Positions 52,171 through 62,170 of a DNA stretch of 64,000 bases are shown here, piece after piece. Position numbers and translations under genes: made by a program. The notes below the pieces were generated by a model that worked only from the letters and a program-made list of their open reading frames with translations, was not told the DNA's origin and made no database searches. Every line of letters begins with the position of its first letter. Position 1 is the first letter of the stretch. The stretch lies in the NCBI GenBank assembly GCA_030148165.1, contig JASBTZ010000005.1, positions 1 through 64,000 on the forward strand. Reading direction: 5' to 3'. The stretch is from Bacteroidota bacterium. GTDB taxonomy: Bacteria > Bacteroidota > Bacteroidia > Flavobacteriales_D > Crocinitomicaceae.

Positions 52171-52643
52171 TATCTCGTAATCTCAATAACCTCAAATTTC
52201 ATAATCCCATTGGGTGTTTCTATATCAGCTATTTCGCCAACTGACTTACCCAATAAGCCTTTACCGATAGGAGATTCTACACTTATCTTCTTTTCTTTCA
52301 GATCAGCCTCATTTTCCGCGACCAGTGTGTAGACCATTTCCATACCATTGGATGTGTTTTTGATCTTTACGGTAGAAAGTATATATACTTTAGATGGGTC
52401 TATCTCAGAATCATCAATAATTCTCGCATTTGCGATAACGTCTTTCAACTTGGCAATTTTAGCTTCCAGGTGACCCTGAGCTTCTTTTGCAGCATCGTAT
52501 TCTGCATTCTCAGAAAGATCACCCTTGTCTCTTGCTTCAGCTATTTGCTGAGATATCGCAGGACGTTGAACAGTCTCCATCTCGTGAAGCTCTTCTTTCA
52601 GTTTCTTTAATCCTTCCTCTGTATAGTATGTGATATTTGACAT
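52170..52643 (-). CDS. greA: transcription elongation factor GreA
   Basis: A 157-residue GreA. The N-terminal coiled coil (about 1-75; GLKKLKEELHEME, ARDKGDLSENAEYDAAKEAQG, cited by GDLSENAEYDAAKE) holds the acidic tip D/E residues that stimulate RNA cleavage by polymerase. The C-terminal FKBP-like domain contains SPIGKGLLGKSVG. The ATG at 52643 is the family start; a TTG at 52670 adds nine residues. Confidence 0.96.
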   Translation of the reverse strand: MSNITYYTEEGLKKLKEELHEMETVQRPAISQQIAEARDKGDLSENAEYDAAKEAQGHLEAKIAKLKDVIANARIIDDSEIDPSKVYILSTVKIKNTSNGMEMVYTLVAENEADLKEKKISVESPIGKGLLGKSVGEIADIETPNGIMKFEVIEITR

Positions 52644-52660
52644 AACTACTTGATTTATAA

Positions 52661-52690
52661 ACAAAAACAAGAGAGCCCATAAGGACTCTC
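52661..52690 (-). terminator. terminator after the PorV/PorQ-family gene
   Basis: GAGAGCCC (52671-52678) and GGACTCTC (52683-52690) form a stem (one mismatch) with a short loop. On the minus strand it is followed by TTGTTTTTGT. It separates the receptor operon from greA, and the greA promoter must lie within or just after it. Confidence 0.65.
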
Positions 52691-52717
52691 CTGAGATTCA
52701 AATATAATAAAATTCTG

Positions 52718-53785
52718 TTATTTAAGGTCTATGGTAGCTCCAAGCGTATGAATGTAACCGAATACACCAGCGAATCGTACGCCGTATTCGATACCTAAAG
52801 CACTTTTCTCCTCTCCTACCAATGCATCAACACTGAATCCTGCTGTTGGACCAATCAATGCGTTAGAACGATTCTCTGCAGATAGGATGTTCTTTTCGTA
52901 AACGAATCCACCTCTTAGGTTAAATGCCATTTTCTCCATGACCATTCCATAGTTCAGACCTAAACGATATTGATCCTGAGAGAATGAGTTCGCAGTAAAT
53001 GCACCGGATACGTTTAGCTTATTGTTCTCATTAAAGATGAAATCATACGATGCTCCGATACCAAGTAATGATGGAAGCTCATAGGAAGCCGAACGCTCTT
53101 CCAGCGTCGCATTAATACCCGTTGATACATAATTGATCTGCTGAGCAAGACCATCCCCCTTGTACTTAACAACCGGTCCAACGTTCTTCAAGGTAATTCC
53201 AAACTTCAACTGATCCTGCTCTCCTGTTACATAGCGTATACCTGCATCAATAGCAATACCTGTTGCTTTCAAGTTAGAAATACTCTCAGATAATACTTTG
53301 AAGTTTACACCACCATAAATGGAGCTCGAGAATGTTTTAGCATAACCTATGTTAAAGACGTTTGAACGAGGCGTGAATGTACCGATATTACCTTCCGGGT
53401 TATTTACCGTTGTGATTGCAATATCTCCATAATTCATTGCCTGGACACTTACAGCAATAACATCACTTTCAGAAATTCTCTGAGCGATTCCGGCAGAGTT
53501 AAAGGCAATGTTCGCCTCACCCATCCAGTTACTATAGTTAAACTTAAGCTGTGTCTTATCAGTAAAAGCCAATCCAGCGATGTTCATAAAAGTTGCTTCA
53601 AGACCATTGACATTCGCAACTCCAGCATCACCAAACGCTGAACTTCTTGCCCATGGGTTTATTAACAACTGAGATGCCCCAGCTGATCCAACACGGTCTT
53701 CATTTCCCGCTGTTAAGGAGAAGCTTGACATAATCGCTGCTCCGACAATAACTGCACTTTTTATTTTCATAATTGAATGTTTCAT
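52718..53785 (-). CDS. PorV/PorQ family outer-membrane protein
   Basis: A 355-residue FadL-like beta-barrel protein of the PorV/PorQ family. A signal peptide (cleaved near SLTAG) is followed by the family opening GASQLLINPWARSSAFGDAGVA and NIAGLA. PorV shuttles T9SS cargo to the sortase PorU. Here the gene is third in an operon after a TonB-dependent receptor and a giant exported protein, so it may be a dedicated partner rather than the general PorV. A second ATG at 53770 is possible. Confidence 0.87.
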   Translation of the reverse strand: MKHSIMKIKSAVIVGAAIMSSFSLTAGNEDRVGSAGASQLLINPWARSSAFGDAGVANVNGLEATFMNIAGLAFTDKTQLKFNYSNWMGEANIAFNSAGIAQRISESDVIAVSVQAMNYGDIAITTVNNPEGNIGTFTPRSNVFNIGYAKTFSSSIYGGVNFKVLSESISNLKATGIAIDAGIRYVTGEQDQLKFGITLKNVGPVVKYKGDGLAQQINYVSTGINATLEERSASYELPSLLGIGASYDFIFNENNKLNVSGAFTANSFSQDQYRLGLNYGMVMEKMAFNLRGGFVYEKNILSAENRSNALIGPTAGFSVDALVGEEKSALGIEYGVRFAGVFGYIHTLGATIDLK

Positions 53786-53804
53786 TACAATTAGCTAATT
53801 CTTA

Positions 53805-56800
53805 TTAAATACCTTGAAGGTCAATCTGACGCATACCTCCGAAGAACTTCACAATAACCTCACCTATATCCGGCACATCAACATGTATCAGATATACGCC
53901 ACTGGCAACAGGAATACCTTTATGGTTATTCAAATCCCAATCCAATGAAGTTATCGGACTATCTTTCTTAAATGTTCTTACAAGCTTTCCGTTCACCGTA
54001 TAAATCTTAACTGTACAACGCTCAGGTAAGTTTGTAATCTTAACCCGTGTATCTAGTCTTGATCGCTCGTATTCAGAGAATGCATAGTAAGGGTTCGGTA
54101 CAACGTTGATCATTTGCAATGCTTCTGCAAGTTGATCGCTGCTTCCTACTTCCGTTGCGATGTCATCCATTGACCACGAATACATCGGACTACCACCATT
54201 GGTTCCGGTAGCTGTAAAATCCTTATACTCTTTACTAACTCTTAACTTGATCTCTACATCGGTAGATCTCAGATCCTGACCTGGCGTTAAGTAAGGATAA
54301 GCAATCCAGCTCAATGATCCGTAAGTATAACGCTTCTGCGTACTACTATTCGTTTCAATCGTTAAGAAGTCCTGGTACAATACGTTTCCAGCAGTTGTTT
54401 CTGCAGCTGAAGGAACGTACTCAGGGTGATCATATCCTAATAAATAGTTGTTCGTAGACTTATTATGGTAGCTGAATACATAGATCGGGTGCATACCTCC
54501 CATCAATGGATTGCCAAGCGCATCCACTACATTTTCTGAAGGATTCCAGATCATATCAGATCCATTTTCAGAAACAAGGAATGAATTCTCTCCGAATGCC
54601 ATGTATAATCTCGCACCAGATTCAAGGTCAATTGCATATCCAGGGAACCAACCTAGTCCAGTAGTTCCTGATGCATCAGGGTTTCCGTTTTTGTCAACTG
54701 AAGGACTCTTACGTAACTCTCCCGGTTCAGCATTACCAACGTTTAATTGTGAATCTCTACCAAGTTCTATTACCGGACAACGCGTCCACTTCGACTTGTC
54801 GTTAGTGATTACGATATCCACACTCGGCAAGAAGCTAATAGATGAAGCATTCTTAGCCGAAGTTGGGCTCGGTAGGTTGTAATATGCTAAAGGCATGTAT
54901 GATGCTTCGTATCCTACTACTCTGTGAGGCGCAATACCTCCATTTAGAATCTTTGCCCACTCCTTAGTTGGATCCGCTCCAAGCTGATCATCATAGTTAC
55001 ATGGATTTAAGTAATCCGGAGCAAGGTCATTACATTCATATGCAGGATCATTCGGATCTTCCTCTGGATCATAAGTTCCTGAACGAATCCAGTTCGTTGG
55101 ATAGAATACGTCATCATCTTGAATAAACGACATCCATCTTTTCGAACTATCCGCAAATTTTATTGAAGCACTGATAAAGTCGGTTGTACGAGCTTCAATT
55201 CCTCCAACAGCACCGTCAGGAAGATAGTATTTGTTTTGATTGATCTGCACAGACACACCCCACTCAGGGATTAGTTGCTCATTATCACTATCAATTGTAC
55301 GGTCTGATGAATAAGACCCAAGTAGAGGTCCATTTTCATACTCATATCGATTGATCGTCCATGACGCCGTATCAGCTCCGTTGCTATTTGTCGTATTATA
55401 AGTGTGGAAAATACACTCGAAGTAACCATTAGCAACATTTAATGGGTCAACCACTTTAACATTGATCGGTCCTGCACCGTAATCATAGGTTGGTGTTGGA
55501 AGGTACCCTGAAGTGAGAATCTGATCTTTAGATCCTTGAGTCAATTCAAGTGCACGTCCACCGTTACCGTATCCATCCAATCGTGTGATACGAGGGCTCG
55601 AACCATATTCGATCTGCTGAAGTGTACCATCCGCTTCCGGTGTTGGGTTGTGCGGGATACCTGAAACAGACTTAATTCCTGTACCATCAAACCCTAAACG
55701 AGATGAAATAAATGGCATTTTCTGTCCGCCAATCGTTAATGGGTCATTCGGATCATAAAGATTAGGCTGCCCTGTTACAAGATCTGCCATGTCGTTGTAT
55801 GCATAAGCAATTGCAACATAGTAATACGTCTTGTGGTTAACCAACGTTCTTTCTCCTTGAGCGAACTCATCCTCTGTTATTTTGAATGAGTGCTTGATTC
55901 CTTCATTCGACCCATCTACTTTTTCGGTTGGAACAGAGAACCCTAGATCTTCGTCGAATTCAAAGTTGATAACTCTGTCAATGTCATTCTTCTTATCACA
56001 CTGGATAACAAGACGAGCTTTTGAAGGATCGAGAATATCAGAAACACCAGCTTCATCATCGATCATTTGATAGATCATGTATCCTTCAAAGCGATAGTTT
56101 CTATCAACTCCAGGATCTGTGATATTAATCTCATCTTCAACCTCGTACTCCTCATTGTAGTTATTTGAAGTAACCGGGTTGTCGATCATAAGAATCAACT
56201 CATTTTCCAATTCCTGAATAGTAAGCCTAGGAGCTTGTGGAGGATCAAGAATTTTGAAACATGCATCGAACAATGCCTGAGCTTTTGTATCTGCTCTTTT
56301 CATTGCTTCTACTGATGCGAATAGATCTCCATCTTGACTTCTTCCGTATACAATACCAACAGTAATGTTGTTGATTGCACCAGGAGTCAATGTAAATGGA
56401 CCAGCAGACTGAACAAAACGACGGTCATTTGGCGGGTTAGATCCACCTACTCCATCTGTATCTGCTTCACTCCATCCATTCGGGAATGTTCCTGAAAGGT
56501 CAATACCTTCTGTCGCCCACCATAATGGATCCGAATCTCCAGGGAACATATAGTTCGAAGGTGTAGTTGTAACACCCGATGATCCTGTATAACCAGCACC
56601 ACCATAGAATGTTTGTGAACCATTCGCCCAGAATCCACTCATAAAGTTGTAGAATTCAGCTGCGTTAGATGGATCATTATAAGGATATGCTGCACCGTTC
56701 GTGTAGTAAGTAAACTGACGCATACCGTAACGCTCGTTATCAATAATTCCATCAGAATAACCTACACCGATACCTTTATAAACGATACCTTCATCATTAA

Positions 56801-58055
56801 TTGCATCTGCAACTGTAGGTGTAATAAAGTTACCTAATGAATCCGTGTATGGTCCTACGTTATCTTTATTATCAGCATCCTGGTACGGTCCTTCAAAGAA
56901 GTCACATCCAATTGCCGGTGGATTATCATGATATCCCAATCGACCACCGTCGTCTTCATCATAATTATCACCATTGAAACAGTATCCAAGTCCTCTGGAT
57001 ACGTCGCAACCTACATAATCATCGAGGTAATATCCAAGATCGGCATCAATATACTGTGAGAAGTATGTGTCATACAAAGTTTGTGTTCCTCTGTTGATCA
57101 TCTCATAGTTATAGAACGTCATACGGTTAACCTCGTCATTGGTAGCAAATGCGAACGCCTGCGCTCGAATCTCCATACCAATTGGCTCACCATTTGATTC
57201 CGTGTGAATGTTACCCTTATCGTTAAATACCCACCAGTGCGTTTCATCACCAAAAAGTGTAATACGACGGTCGATACCACATTGAACATCATCACGTCCC
57301 ATGATATCATCATACCAAGGAATATCTCCCTGAGAAGGATCATAAACAGCATCTCCATCATAATCATAAAAAGGTGCAAGCCAGTAGTCCTGGTTAGCAT
57401 AAGAATGACCGTGTGCCGGCCAGTTATAGATACGGTTCAATACTTCTCCGTCTGGCTCTTCAATATCATCGCAATCAGGGATAATAGCCATCTCGCATTC
57501 CCACCAAAGCGTATATTGAATAACTTCCTGCTTTCTGATCGTATAGAATTTGTCATAGAATTGACACTCGATCGGGTCAATGTTTGCTTCACCAAAATCT
57601 CTAACAGCATCATCCCCTACCGGAATTGTCGGGTCATATGTCCCTGAACCATAAGTCACAGAGAGTGGACCAGGCCAGAAGTCGTTACCTGAACGGAATG
57701 TCAATGCAGCCAATTTTAACTGGTTGTTTACATCGACACCACCCATCCAAAGCGCTCCCGCATAAATCGCGAAAAGCTGACTTCCCTTAGGCACCTCATA
57801 GTTTGCAACACTGTTCTGACGGTCTTGCCACATACTACCACCCTGCTCGATGAACGAGGAAACGTCGTTAAAAGACATTGTCAATTGGGCACTTGCAGGG
57901 GCACAATTTGCGCTTTTCCCCTGAGATGACGAAGAAGTATTACCTCCTCCACCATTCTGTTGCATACCGCTACCTATAACCTTATAGGCGAATGAATCAT
58001 TTGACCACAACAAAGCTGTTGCGCCAAGAATTACTGCTATTATTTGCTTTTTCAT
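53805..58055 (-). CDS. 1416-residue exported protein with T9SS-type C-terminal domain
   Basis: Signal peptide (to about 23, NDSFAY), a Gly/Ser/Asn-rich linker (about 30-48), and a very large Asp-, Tyr- and Trp-rich body. Segments such as YDYDGDAVYDPSQGDIP and DADLGYYLDDYVGCDVSRG look like calcium-binding loops. The C-terminal 90 residues (VVPNPYYAFSE ... VYTVNGK-like KIYTVNGKLVRTF ... GVYLIHVDV) resemble FlgD/T9SS type A sorting domains, with a longer tail ending FGGMRQIDLQGI. The family recurs beside TonB receptors in Bacteroidota, but I know of no assigned function. Confidence 0.8.
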   Translation of the reverse strand: MKKQIIAVILGATALLWSNDSFAYKVIGSGMQQNGGGGNTSSSSQGKSANCAPASAQLTMSFNDVSSFIEQGGSMWQDRQNSVANYEVPKGSQLFAIYAGALWMGGVDVNNQLKLAALTFRSGNDFWPGPLSVTYGSGTYDPTIPVGDDAVRDFGEANIDPIECQFYDKFYTIRKQEVIQYTLWWECEMAIIPDCDDIEEPDGEVLNRIYNWPAHGHSYANQDYWLAPFYDYDGDAVYDPSQGDIPWYDDIMGRDDVQCGIDRRITLFGDETHWWVFNDKGNIHTESNGEPIGMEIRAQAFAFATNDEVNRMTFYNYEMINRGTQTLYDTYFSQYIDADLGYYLDDYVGCDVSRGLGYCFNGDNYDEDDGGRLGYHDNPPAIGCDFFEGPYQDADNKDNVGPYTDSLGNFITPTVADAINDEGIVYKGIGVGYSDGIIDNERYGMRQFTYYTNGAAYPYNDPSNAAEFYNFMSGFWANGSQTFYGGAGYTGSSGVTTTPSNYMFPGDSDPLWWATEGIDLSGTFPNGWSEADTDGVGGSNPPNDRRFVQSAGPFTLTPGAINNITVGIVYGRSQDGDLFASVEAMKRADTKAQALFDACFKILDPPQAPRLTIQELENELILMIDNPVTSNNYNEEYEVEDEINITDPGVDRNYRFEGYMIYQMIDDEAGVSDILDPSKARLVIQCDKKNDIDRVINFEFDEDLGFSVPTEKVDGSNEGIKHSFKITEDEFAQGERTLVNHKTYYYVAIAYAYNDMADLVTGQPNLYDPNDPLTIGGQKMPFISSRLGFDGTGIKSVSGIPHNPTPEADGTLQQIEYGSSPRITRLDGYGNGGRALELTQGSKDQILTSGYLPTPTYDYGAGPINVKVVDPLNVANGYFECIFHTYNTTNSNGADTASWTINRYEYENGPLLGSYSSDRTIDSDNEQLIPEWGVSVQINQNKYYLPDGAVGGIEARTTDFISASIKFADSSKRWMSFIQDDDVFYPTNWIRSGTYDPEEDPNDPAYECNDLAPDYLNPCNYDDQLGADPTKEWAKILNGGIAPHRVVGYEASYMPLAYYNLPSPTSAKNASSISFLPSVDIVITNDKSKWTRCPVIELGRDSQLNVGNAEPGELRKSPSVDKNGNPDASGTTGLGWFPGYAIDLESGARLYMAFGENSFLVSENGSDMIWNPSENVVDALGNPLMGGMHPIYVFSYHNKSTNNYLLGYDHPEYVPSAAETTAGNVLYQDFLTIETNSSTQKRYTYGSLSWIAYPYLTPGQDLRSTDVEIKLRVSKEYKDFTATGTNGGSPMYSWSMDDIATEVGSSDQLAEALQMINVVPNPYYAFSEYERSRLDTRVKITNLPERCTVKIYTVNGKLVRTFKKDSPITSLDWDLNNHKGIPVASGVYLIHVDVPDIGEVIVKFFGGMRQIDLQGI

Positions 58056-58060
58056 AATAC

Positions 58061-58081
58061 TTTTTAATTATGAATTAAAAA
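58061..58081 (-). repeat. intercistronic hairpin between receptor stop and next start
   Basis: TTTTTAATT (58061-58069) and AATTAAAAA (58073-58081) are perfect 9-base arms around ATG. In the minus transcript the 5' arm contains the UAA stop of the TonB receptor, and the 3' arm ends five bases before the AUG at 58055. It is AT-only. Confidence 0.45.
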
Positions 58082-61000
58082 TCGAATTTAACACCCAAAC
58101 GAATAGTCCTAGGAGCACTAATGTTGAATGGGTTTTGAACTGCCATTAGATAATAATCTCTGAACGATTGCTCATCCAACTGGTTTTGAATTGAAGTCTG
58201 GCTCGCTGCTGCTGCAAGGAATCCATCATCATCCCAGTTTCCAGTTGCACGGTAAACATTCAGCACGTTGAATTGGTTGAAGAGATTCGTAACACGAACG
58301 TAGATATTCAAGAACGATGTTCTCTTTTTGTCTTCCTTACCAATTTCAAGTGCAATAGTTCTATCCAACTGTAAGTCCATTCTATAAGACCAAGGCAATC
58401 TTGATCCGTTTGTAGTCCCTTCAAGACCTGAATACGTTGCAGTTCCTTGCGCTGCATTTGTAATCGTTGTTTGTCTAGAGTAAGGAGAACCGGAATAAAT
58501 ATTTGTTACAACGTTTAAACCTGTGTTTTCAAAGAGAGCGAAGTCTCCGATCATTGGACCGTTGTAATCTGCTCCTTCACCATATCTGTAATCGAACGTT
58601 ACTGCAAACGCGTGACGTTGATCGTACGAGTAAGGGAAGATCGCTCTTAAGTTCGGAAGCCCTGCGTTGATAAGACCTGAAGCAGAAGTAGCGTTAGATC
58701 CTGTACCTTCAGCGAACTGAAGCGTATAGTTCGCACGAATACGAATGTTTCCTGTTCTTCTTAAGTCATAAGTAATTGTTGTTCCTTTTACCGTACCAAA
58801 GTCGCGGTTACCGAATGTACTGTAAGTAGCAGGATAAGCTCCGAAGATACTCATCAACTGTACGTTATTTCTTTGCTCACGATAGAATGCTGAAATCTTC
58901 AACGAAGACGTTCTAGTAAGTACCTGCTGGAAACCAATCTCGTAATCAACTGTTGTTTCCGGTTTTAGGTTTGCATTGTTAATCGTAGCTGATCTTGCAT
59001 TAACAAACTGATACTGGAAAGGATCAAATCTGAAACCAGATGTTGGTCGCTTTGTCAAGATATCATAGTGGGCAAAGAATGAAGCCTCATCTGAGATCGG
59101 GAATGAGAATGCGATTCGCGGCATTACATTCACCTGTGGCTTGTAATCCTCAAATGCATCTGAAGTTGGTGTTCCTTTGTTTACTGCTACAAGACCTTCC
59201 TCAGTTAACCAAGGTGCGATACCAGCAGATCCTTCAATCAGGTCCGGATCTTCAACTTCAATTCCGTCAGCGTTATACCAAACAGCTCCACTACGGAAAC
59301 CATTAATTGCTGTAGGGTTATTAACATCGTTTACATATACTACGTATTCATCACCAATCGCTTCCGGAATATCAACCCACTCGTATCCAGAAGTTCCTGC
59401 AAGTGATCTTGCTTCAGAAGCCGTTCTTGCCGTATAGAATAACCATGGATCTTTTAATACAGGTTGGTTTGCATCGAATACATCGACACGAACACCTACG
59501 TTAAATACGATGTCACGGAATGCAAATTTATCCATTAGATAACCTGCCATATAAATTGGTTGGAAGGCACCAACAAATCGCTTGTAGTTTCCGTTATCGT
59601 CAAATTCGTTGAAGTATTTATCAATATCTGTATTACCTCTAACCTTTTCTCCTGTGTGATCAAATCCCCAGTAAGAAACGAAAGAGTTACCACCGTTTAA
59701 TAGTTCATCCGGAGAGAACATATCGAAACTGTAGATATTTGGATCGTATGCATCGATGTCGATGAAGTCAGTTCCAGCAACACCTCCGTCAATAAATCCT
59801 TCTTCAGTCAGGTACTTTCTAAGATTGTAATCGAAGAACGACTGGTTGTCAGTGTAATTTGTTGTTGCACCAACTTCCGCTCCTCCATAAGATCCAGGAT
59901 TCGGGTTGTTCGGGTTTGCAGCCCAACCTGAATTCAATCTTTCATAAGTAATGTATTCAAATCCACTTGAATCAGTTACAGAAGCCTGCGTTTTATCAAG
60001 CTCTGTAATGTGGAAGTTCGCTAACTGACGTGCGATCGTCCAAATACCAATTGGTCCATTAGTTCCTCCTCCTGTTGATGTTCCAGAAGTCCAACCTCTA
60101 TCCCAACGTTGCTCGTATTCAAATCCTAATGAAATAGCGTGGTCTCCAATATTAACTGAACCAGATCCAGTTACACGGAACTGATCGTTTTCAGTTTTTC
60201 CGAAGTAGTTATATGGACTACCAATGTTGCTCCACAGTGAGTAAACACTCTGTGGAGAATCTCCATTTCTCAAAGCGTTACCTTGCTGTATTTGCAGTAG
60301 GTTTTCGTAGTGCCCTTCCGGATCACCTTCATATATATTATAGTACTGTGCTGTAATTGCTGCAAGAGCTGCATTCGTTTCAGATGGCGTAAAATCAACT
60401 ACCACATCTCGGAATCCATCATGTTCGTATGCATTTAACGCCGGATTTAATGAGTACGATGGTCTTCTTGTTGTTACGAATGTACCAACATGACCATAGT
60501 TAAAGATATTATACTGGTGCTTAGGATCGTATACGTCTCTTTTTGATTTCGAGAAGTCAATCATTAAACTATAGTATGCACTTGATACTTTTGATGAACT
60601 CTCCTCATCATTGTTTGTAAATCGCTGAGTTAAACGACCAAAAACACGATAATCCAATGAAGTCGATGCTCCAAAGTTTGAGAAGTTTAGTAGTGAACCT
60701 CCTCTTGAATAAATAGATCCTGTATTCCAGTTCATTGAACCTCCAAAAGTCAAGTTGACACTTGGACCTGTAGCTACGTCGATCTTAGCCTGTCCTGAGA
60801 TATTTGTTCTTCTCGCGTTCATTCTCCAAGGAACCTTTTCGAAATCTGAATCTTCTGTTGGATTTCCATCTTCATCTAATGGATTTCTTAAGAATAGAGC
60901 ATTGTGGAATGTACCGAAACCAGTTGAAGTTGGACGCAATGGATTCGCTAATAATGAATCTCTTACGTCCTTTTTAACTCGATAAGTTCCACCTTGAAGT

Positions 61001-61938
61001 GGGCGATTGTCCATCTGATCTGTGATGTTAGCCGATACAAGGAATCCAAGTAGTGGCTTAACTTTCGCACCTGTTGAATCTTTCTGCATCCATAAAGGAC
61101 CAGAGAACATTCCTTCAAACAGGTTATAACCGTACTTATCCAGTCCGATCATCTTTCCATCATATCCATCGGGATCTTTACCATTAATATAAAAACCTGA
61201 AGTTACCAACTCGGCAGATCCGAAATATTTTGCTGATGGTCCTCTCGTTGTTACTGAGATAATACCACCTGTTACGTCACCGTAGTTTGCAGGCACACCA
61301 CCCGTGATTACTGTTACTTCTTCGATAGCTGACTTAGGTAAGCTTGATGAACCACGCACTTTAATACCATCAATATAGAAGTATGTACCATCAGAACGCG
61401 AACCTCTTACACTAATGTCTCCTGATCCCTCATCCGTGTTTACACCTCCAACTGTACCTGCTACACCTGCAGCAGAACGAACCGGAAGTCGTGCAATGTC
61501 CTCACGCGTAACGGTCTCACCAGAAGCTCCACCATCCTTATCGATCAAAGGAACTTTATAAGCGGTTACTCTTACCTCATCTATGTCCTGAACTTCTTTA
61601 GCTTTCCCAATTGTAAGGTTATCTAAGAAAGTAATCTTATCAGAGCTTACTTTCACACCTTCCATTTTTAGCGGTTGATATCCTTCAACCTCATTCCGAA
61701 TTATTACGTCATATTCACCAGCTGCAACAGAATTAATCTGAAAGTTACCATCGAAATCAGTTTTCGTAGCACCTTTACGGATCCCTCCTTGCTCGATCAT
61801 CACCGTCGCGAATGCAACCGGCTCACCAGAATCAGTATCTTTTACAATCCCCTTAATGGTTCCGAGACCAGCTTGTGAAAAGCCGTATGTCGCCGTAAGC
61901 AAGAAGCTTACTATCAAAAAGTTAAGTTTTCGTAACAT
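58075..61938 (-). CDS. TonB-dependent receptor with carboxypeptidase-regulatory-like domain
   Basis: A 1287-residue outer-membrane receptor. Signal peptide (to about 21, TYGFSQ), CarboxypepD_reg-like domain (about 26-105; GTIKGIVKDTDSGEPVAFATV), possible TonB box DEVRVTA (about 119-125), plug (about 135-240; ISVRGSRSDGTYFYIDGIKV) and a large barrel ending in LGVKFDF with a terminal aromatic. It is longer than most receptors (about 1000). No SusD gene follows; instead the 1416-residue protein and a PorV/PorQ-family gene do. It opens the operon. Confidence 0.9.
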   Translation of the reverse strand: MLRKLNFLIVSFLLTATYGFSQAGLGTIKGIVKDTDSGEPVAFATVMIEQGGIRKGATKTDFDGNFQINSVAAGEYDVIIRNEVEGYQPLKMEGVKVSSDKITFLDNLTIGKAKEVQDIDEVRVTAYKVPLIDKDGGASGETVTREDIARLPVRSAAGVAGTVGGVNTDEGSGDISVRGSRSDGTYFYIDGIKVRGSSSLPKSAIEEVTVITGGVPANYGDVTGGIISVTTRGPSAKYFGSAELVTSGFYINGKDPDGYDGKMIGLDKYGYNLFEGMFSGPLWMQKDSTGAKVKPLLGFLVSANITDQMDNRPLQGGTYRVKKDVRDSLLANPLRPTSTGFGTFHNALFLRNPLDEDGNPTEDSDFEKVPWRMNARRTNISGQAKIDVATGPSVNLTFGGSMNWNTGSIYSRGGSLLNFSNFGASTSLDYRVFGRLTQRFTNNDEESSSKVSSAYYSLMIDFSKSKRDVYDPKHQYNIFNYGHVGTFVTTRRPSYSLNPALNAYEHDGFRDVVVDFTPSETNAALAAITAQYYNIYEGDPEGHYENLLQIQQGNALRNGDSPQSVYSLWSNIGSPYNYFGKTENDQFRVTGSGSVNIGDHAISLGFEYEQRWDRGWTSGTSTGGGTNGPIGIWTIARQLANFHITELDKTQASVTDSSGFEYITYERLNSGWAANPNNPNPGSYGGAEVGATTNYTDNQSFFDYNLRKYLTEEGFIDGGVAGTDFIDIDAYDPNIYSFDMFSPDELLNGGNSFVSYWGFDHTGEKVRGNTDIDKYFNEFDDNGNYKRFVGAFQPIYMAGYLMDKFAFRDIVFNVGVRVDVFDANQPVLKDPWLFYTARTASEARSLAGTSGYEWVDIPEAIGDEYVVYVNDVNNPTAINGFRSGAVWYNADGIEVEDPDLIEGSAGIAPWLTEEGLVAVNKGTPTSDAFEDYKPQVNVMPRIAFSFPISDEASFFAHYDILTKRPTSGFRFDPFQYQFVNARSATINNANLKPETTVDYEIGFQQVLTRTSSLKISAFYREQRNNVQLMSIFGAYPATYSTFGNRDFGTVKGTTITYDLRRTGNIRIRANYTLQFAEGTGSNATSASGLINAGLPNLRAIFPYSYDQRHAFAVTFDYRYGEGADYNGPMIGDFALFENTGLNVVTNIYSGSPYSRQTTITNAAQGTATYSGLEGTTNGSRLPWSYRMDLQLDRTIALEIGKEDKKRTSFLNIYVRVTNLFNQFNVLNVYRATGNWDDDGFLAAAASQTSIQNQLDEQSFRDYYLMAVQNPFNISAPRTIRLGVKFDF

Positions 61939-62170
61939 AAGTACAGTTTATAGTTTAAACCTTAAGTTTTACACATAAAGCCCGTAAATATAGAAAAAAT
62001 CGAGTGACTATTAATAAATGTTAAAAAAATATTAAGGTGCATTCTGACCATTCCATAATTCCAAATGTAATTCCTTTATTTTCGTATCCAATAAGCTTCT
62101 GATTCAAAATTGATTCAAATTATACAAGTCTAATTATTAAGCTTAATTTTAATTCATTATTCTAGCGTTT
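61939..62170. promoter_or_regulatory. divergent regulatory region, receptor operon / sfp gene
   Basis: 232 AT-rich bases between divergent genes. It contains a direct repeat GATTCAAA at 62101-62108 and 62112-62119 (11-bp period) and a perfect 12-bp palindrome ATTAAGCTTAAT (62136-62147) on the sfp side. On the receptor side only a weak -7-like TATATTTA is seen. No RNA gene is recognised. Confidence 0.4.

Noticed and set aside
54511-54882. 123-codon plus-strand frame inside the giant exported protein gene
   Set aside because: It is antisense to a long intact coding region with clear signal peptide and C-terminal domain, and its composition looks like a shadow frame.
57204-57647. 147-codon plus-strand frame inside the giant exported protein gene
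   Set aside because: Antisense shadow; Ile/Arg-rich with no domain, no promoter or start-site support.
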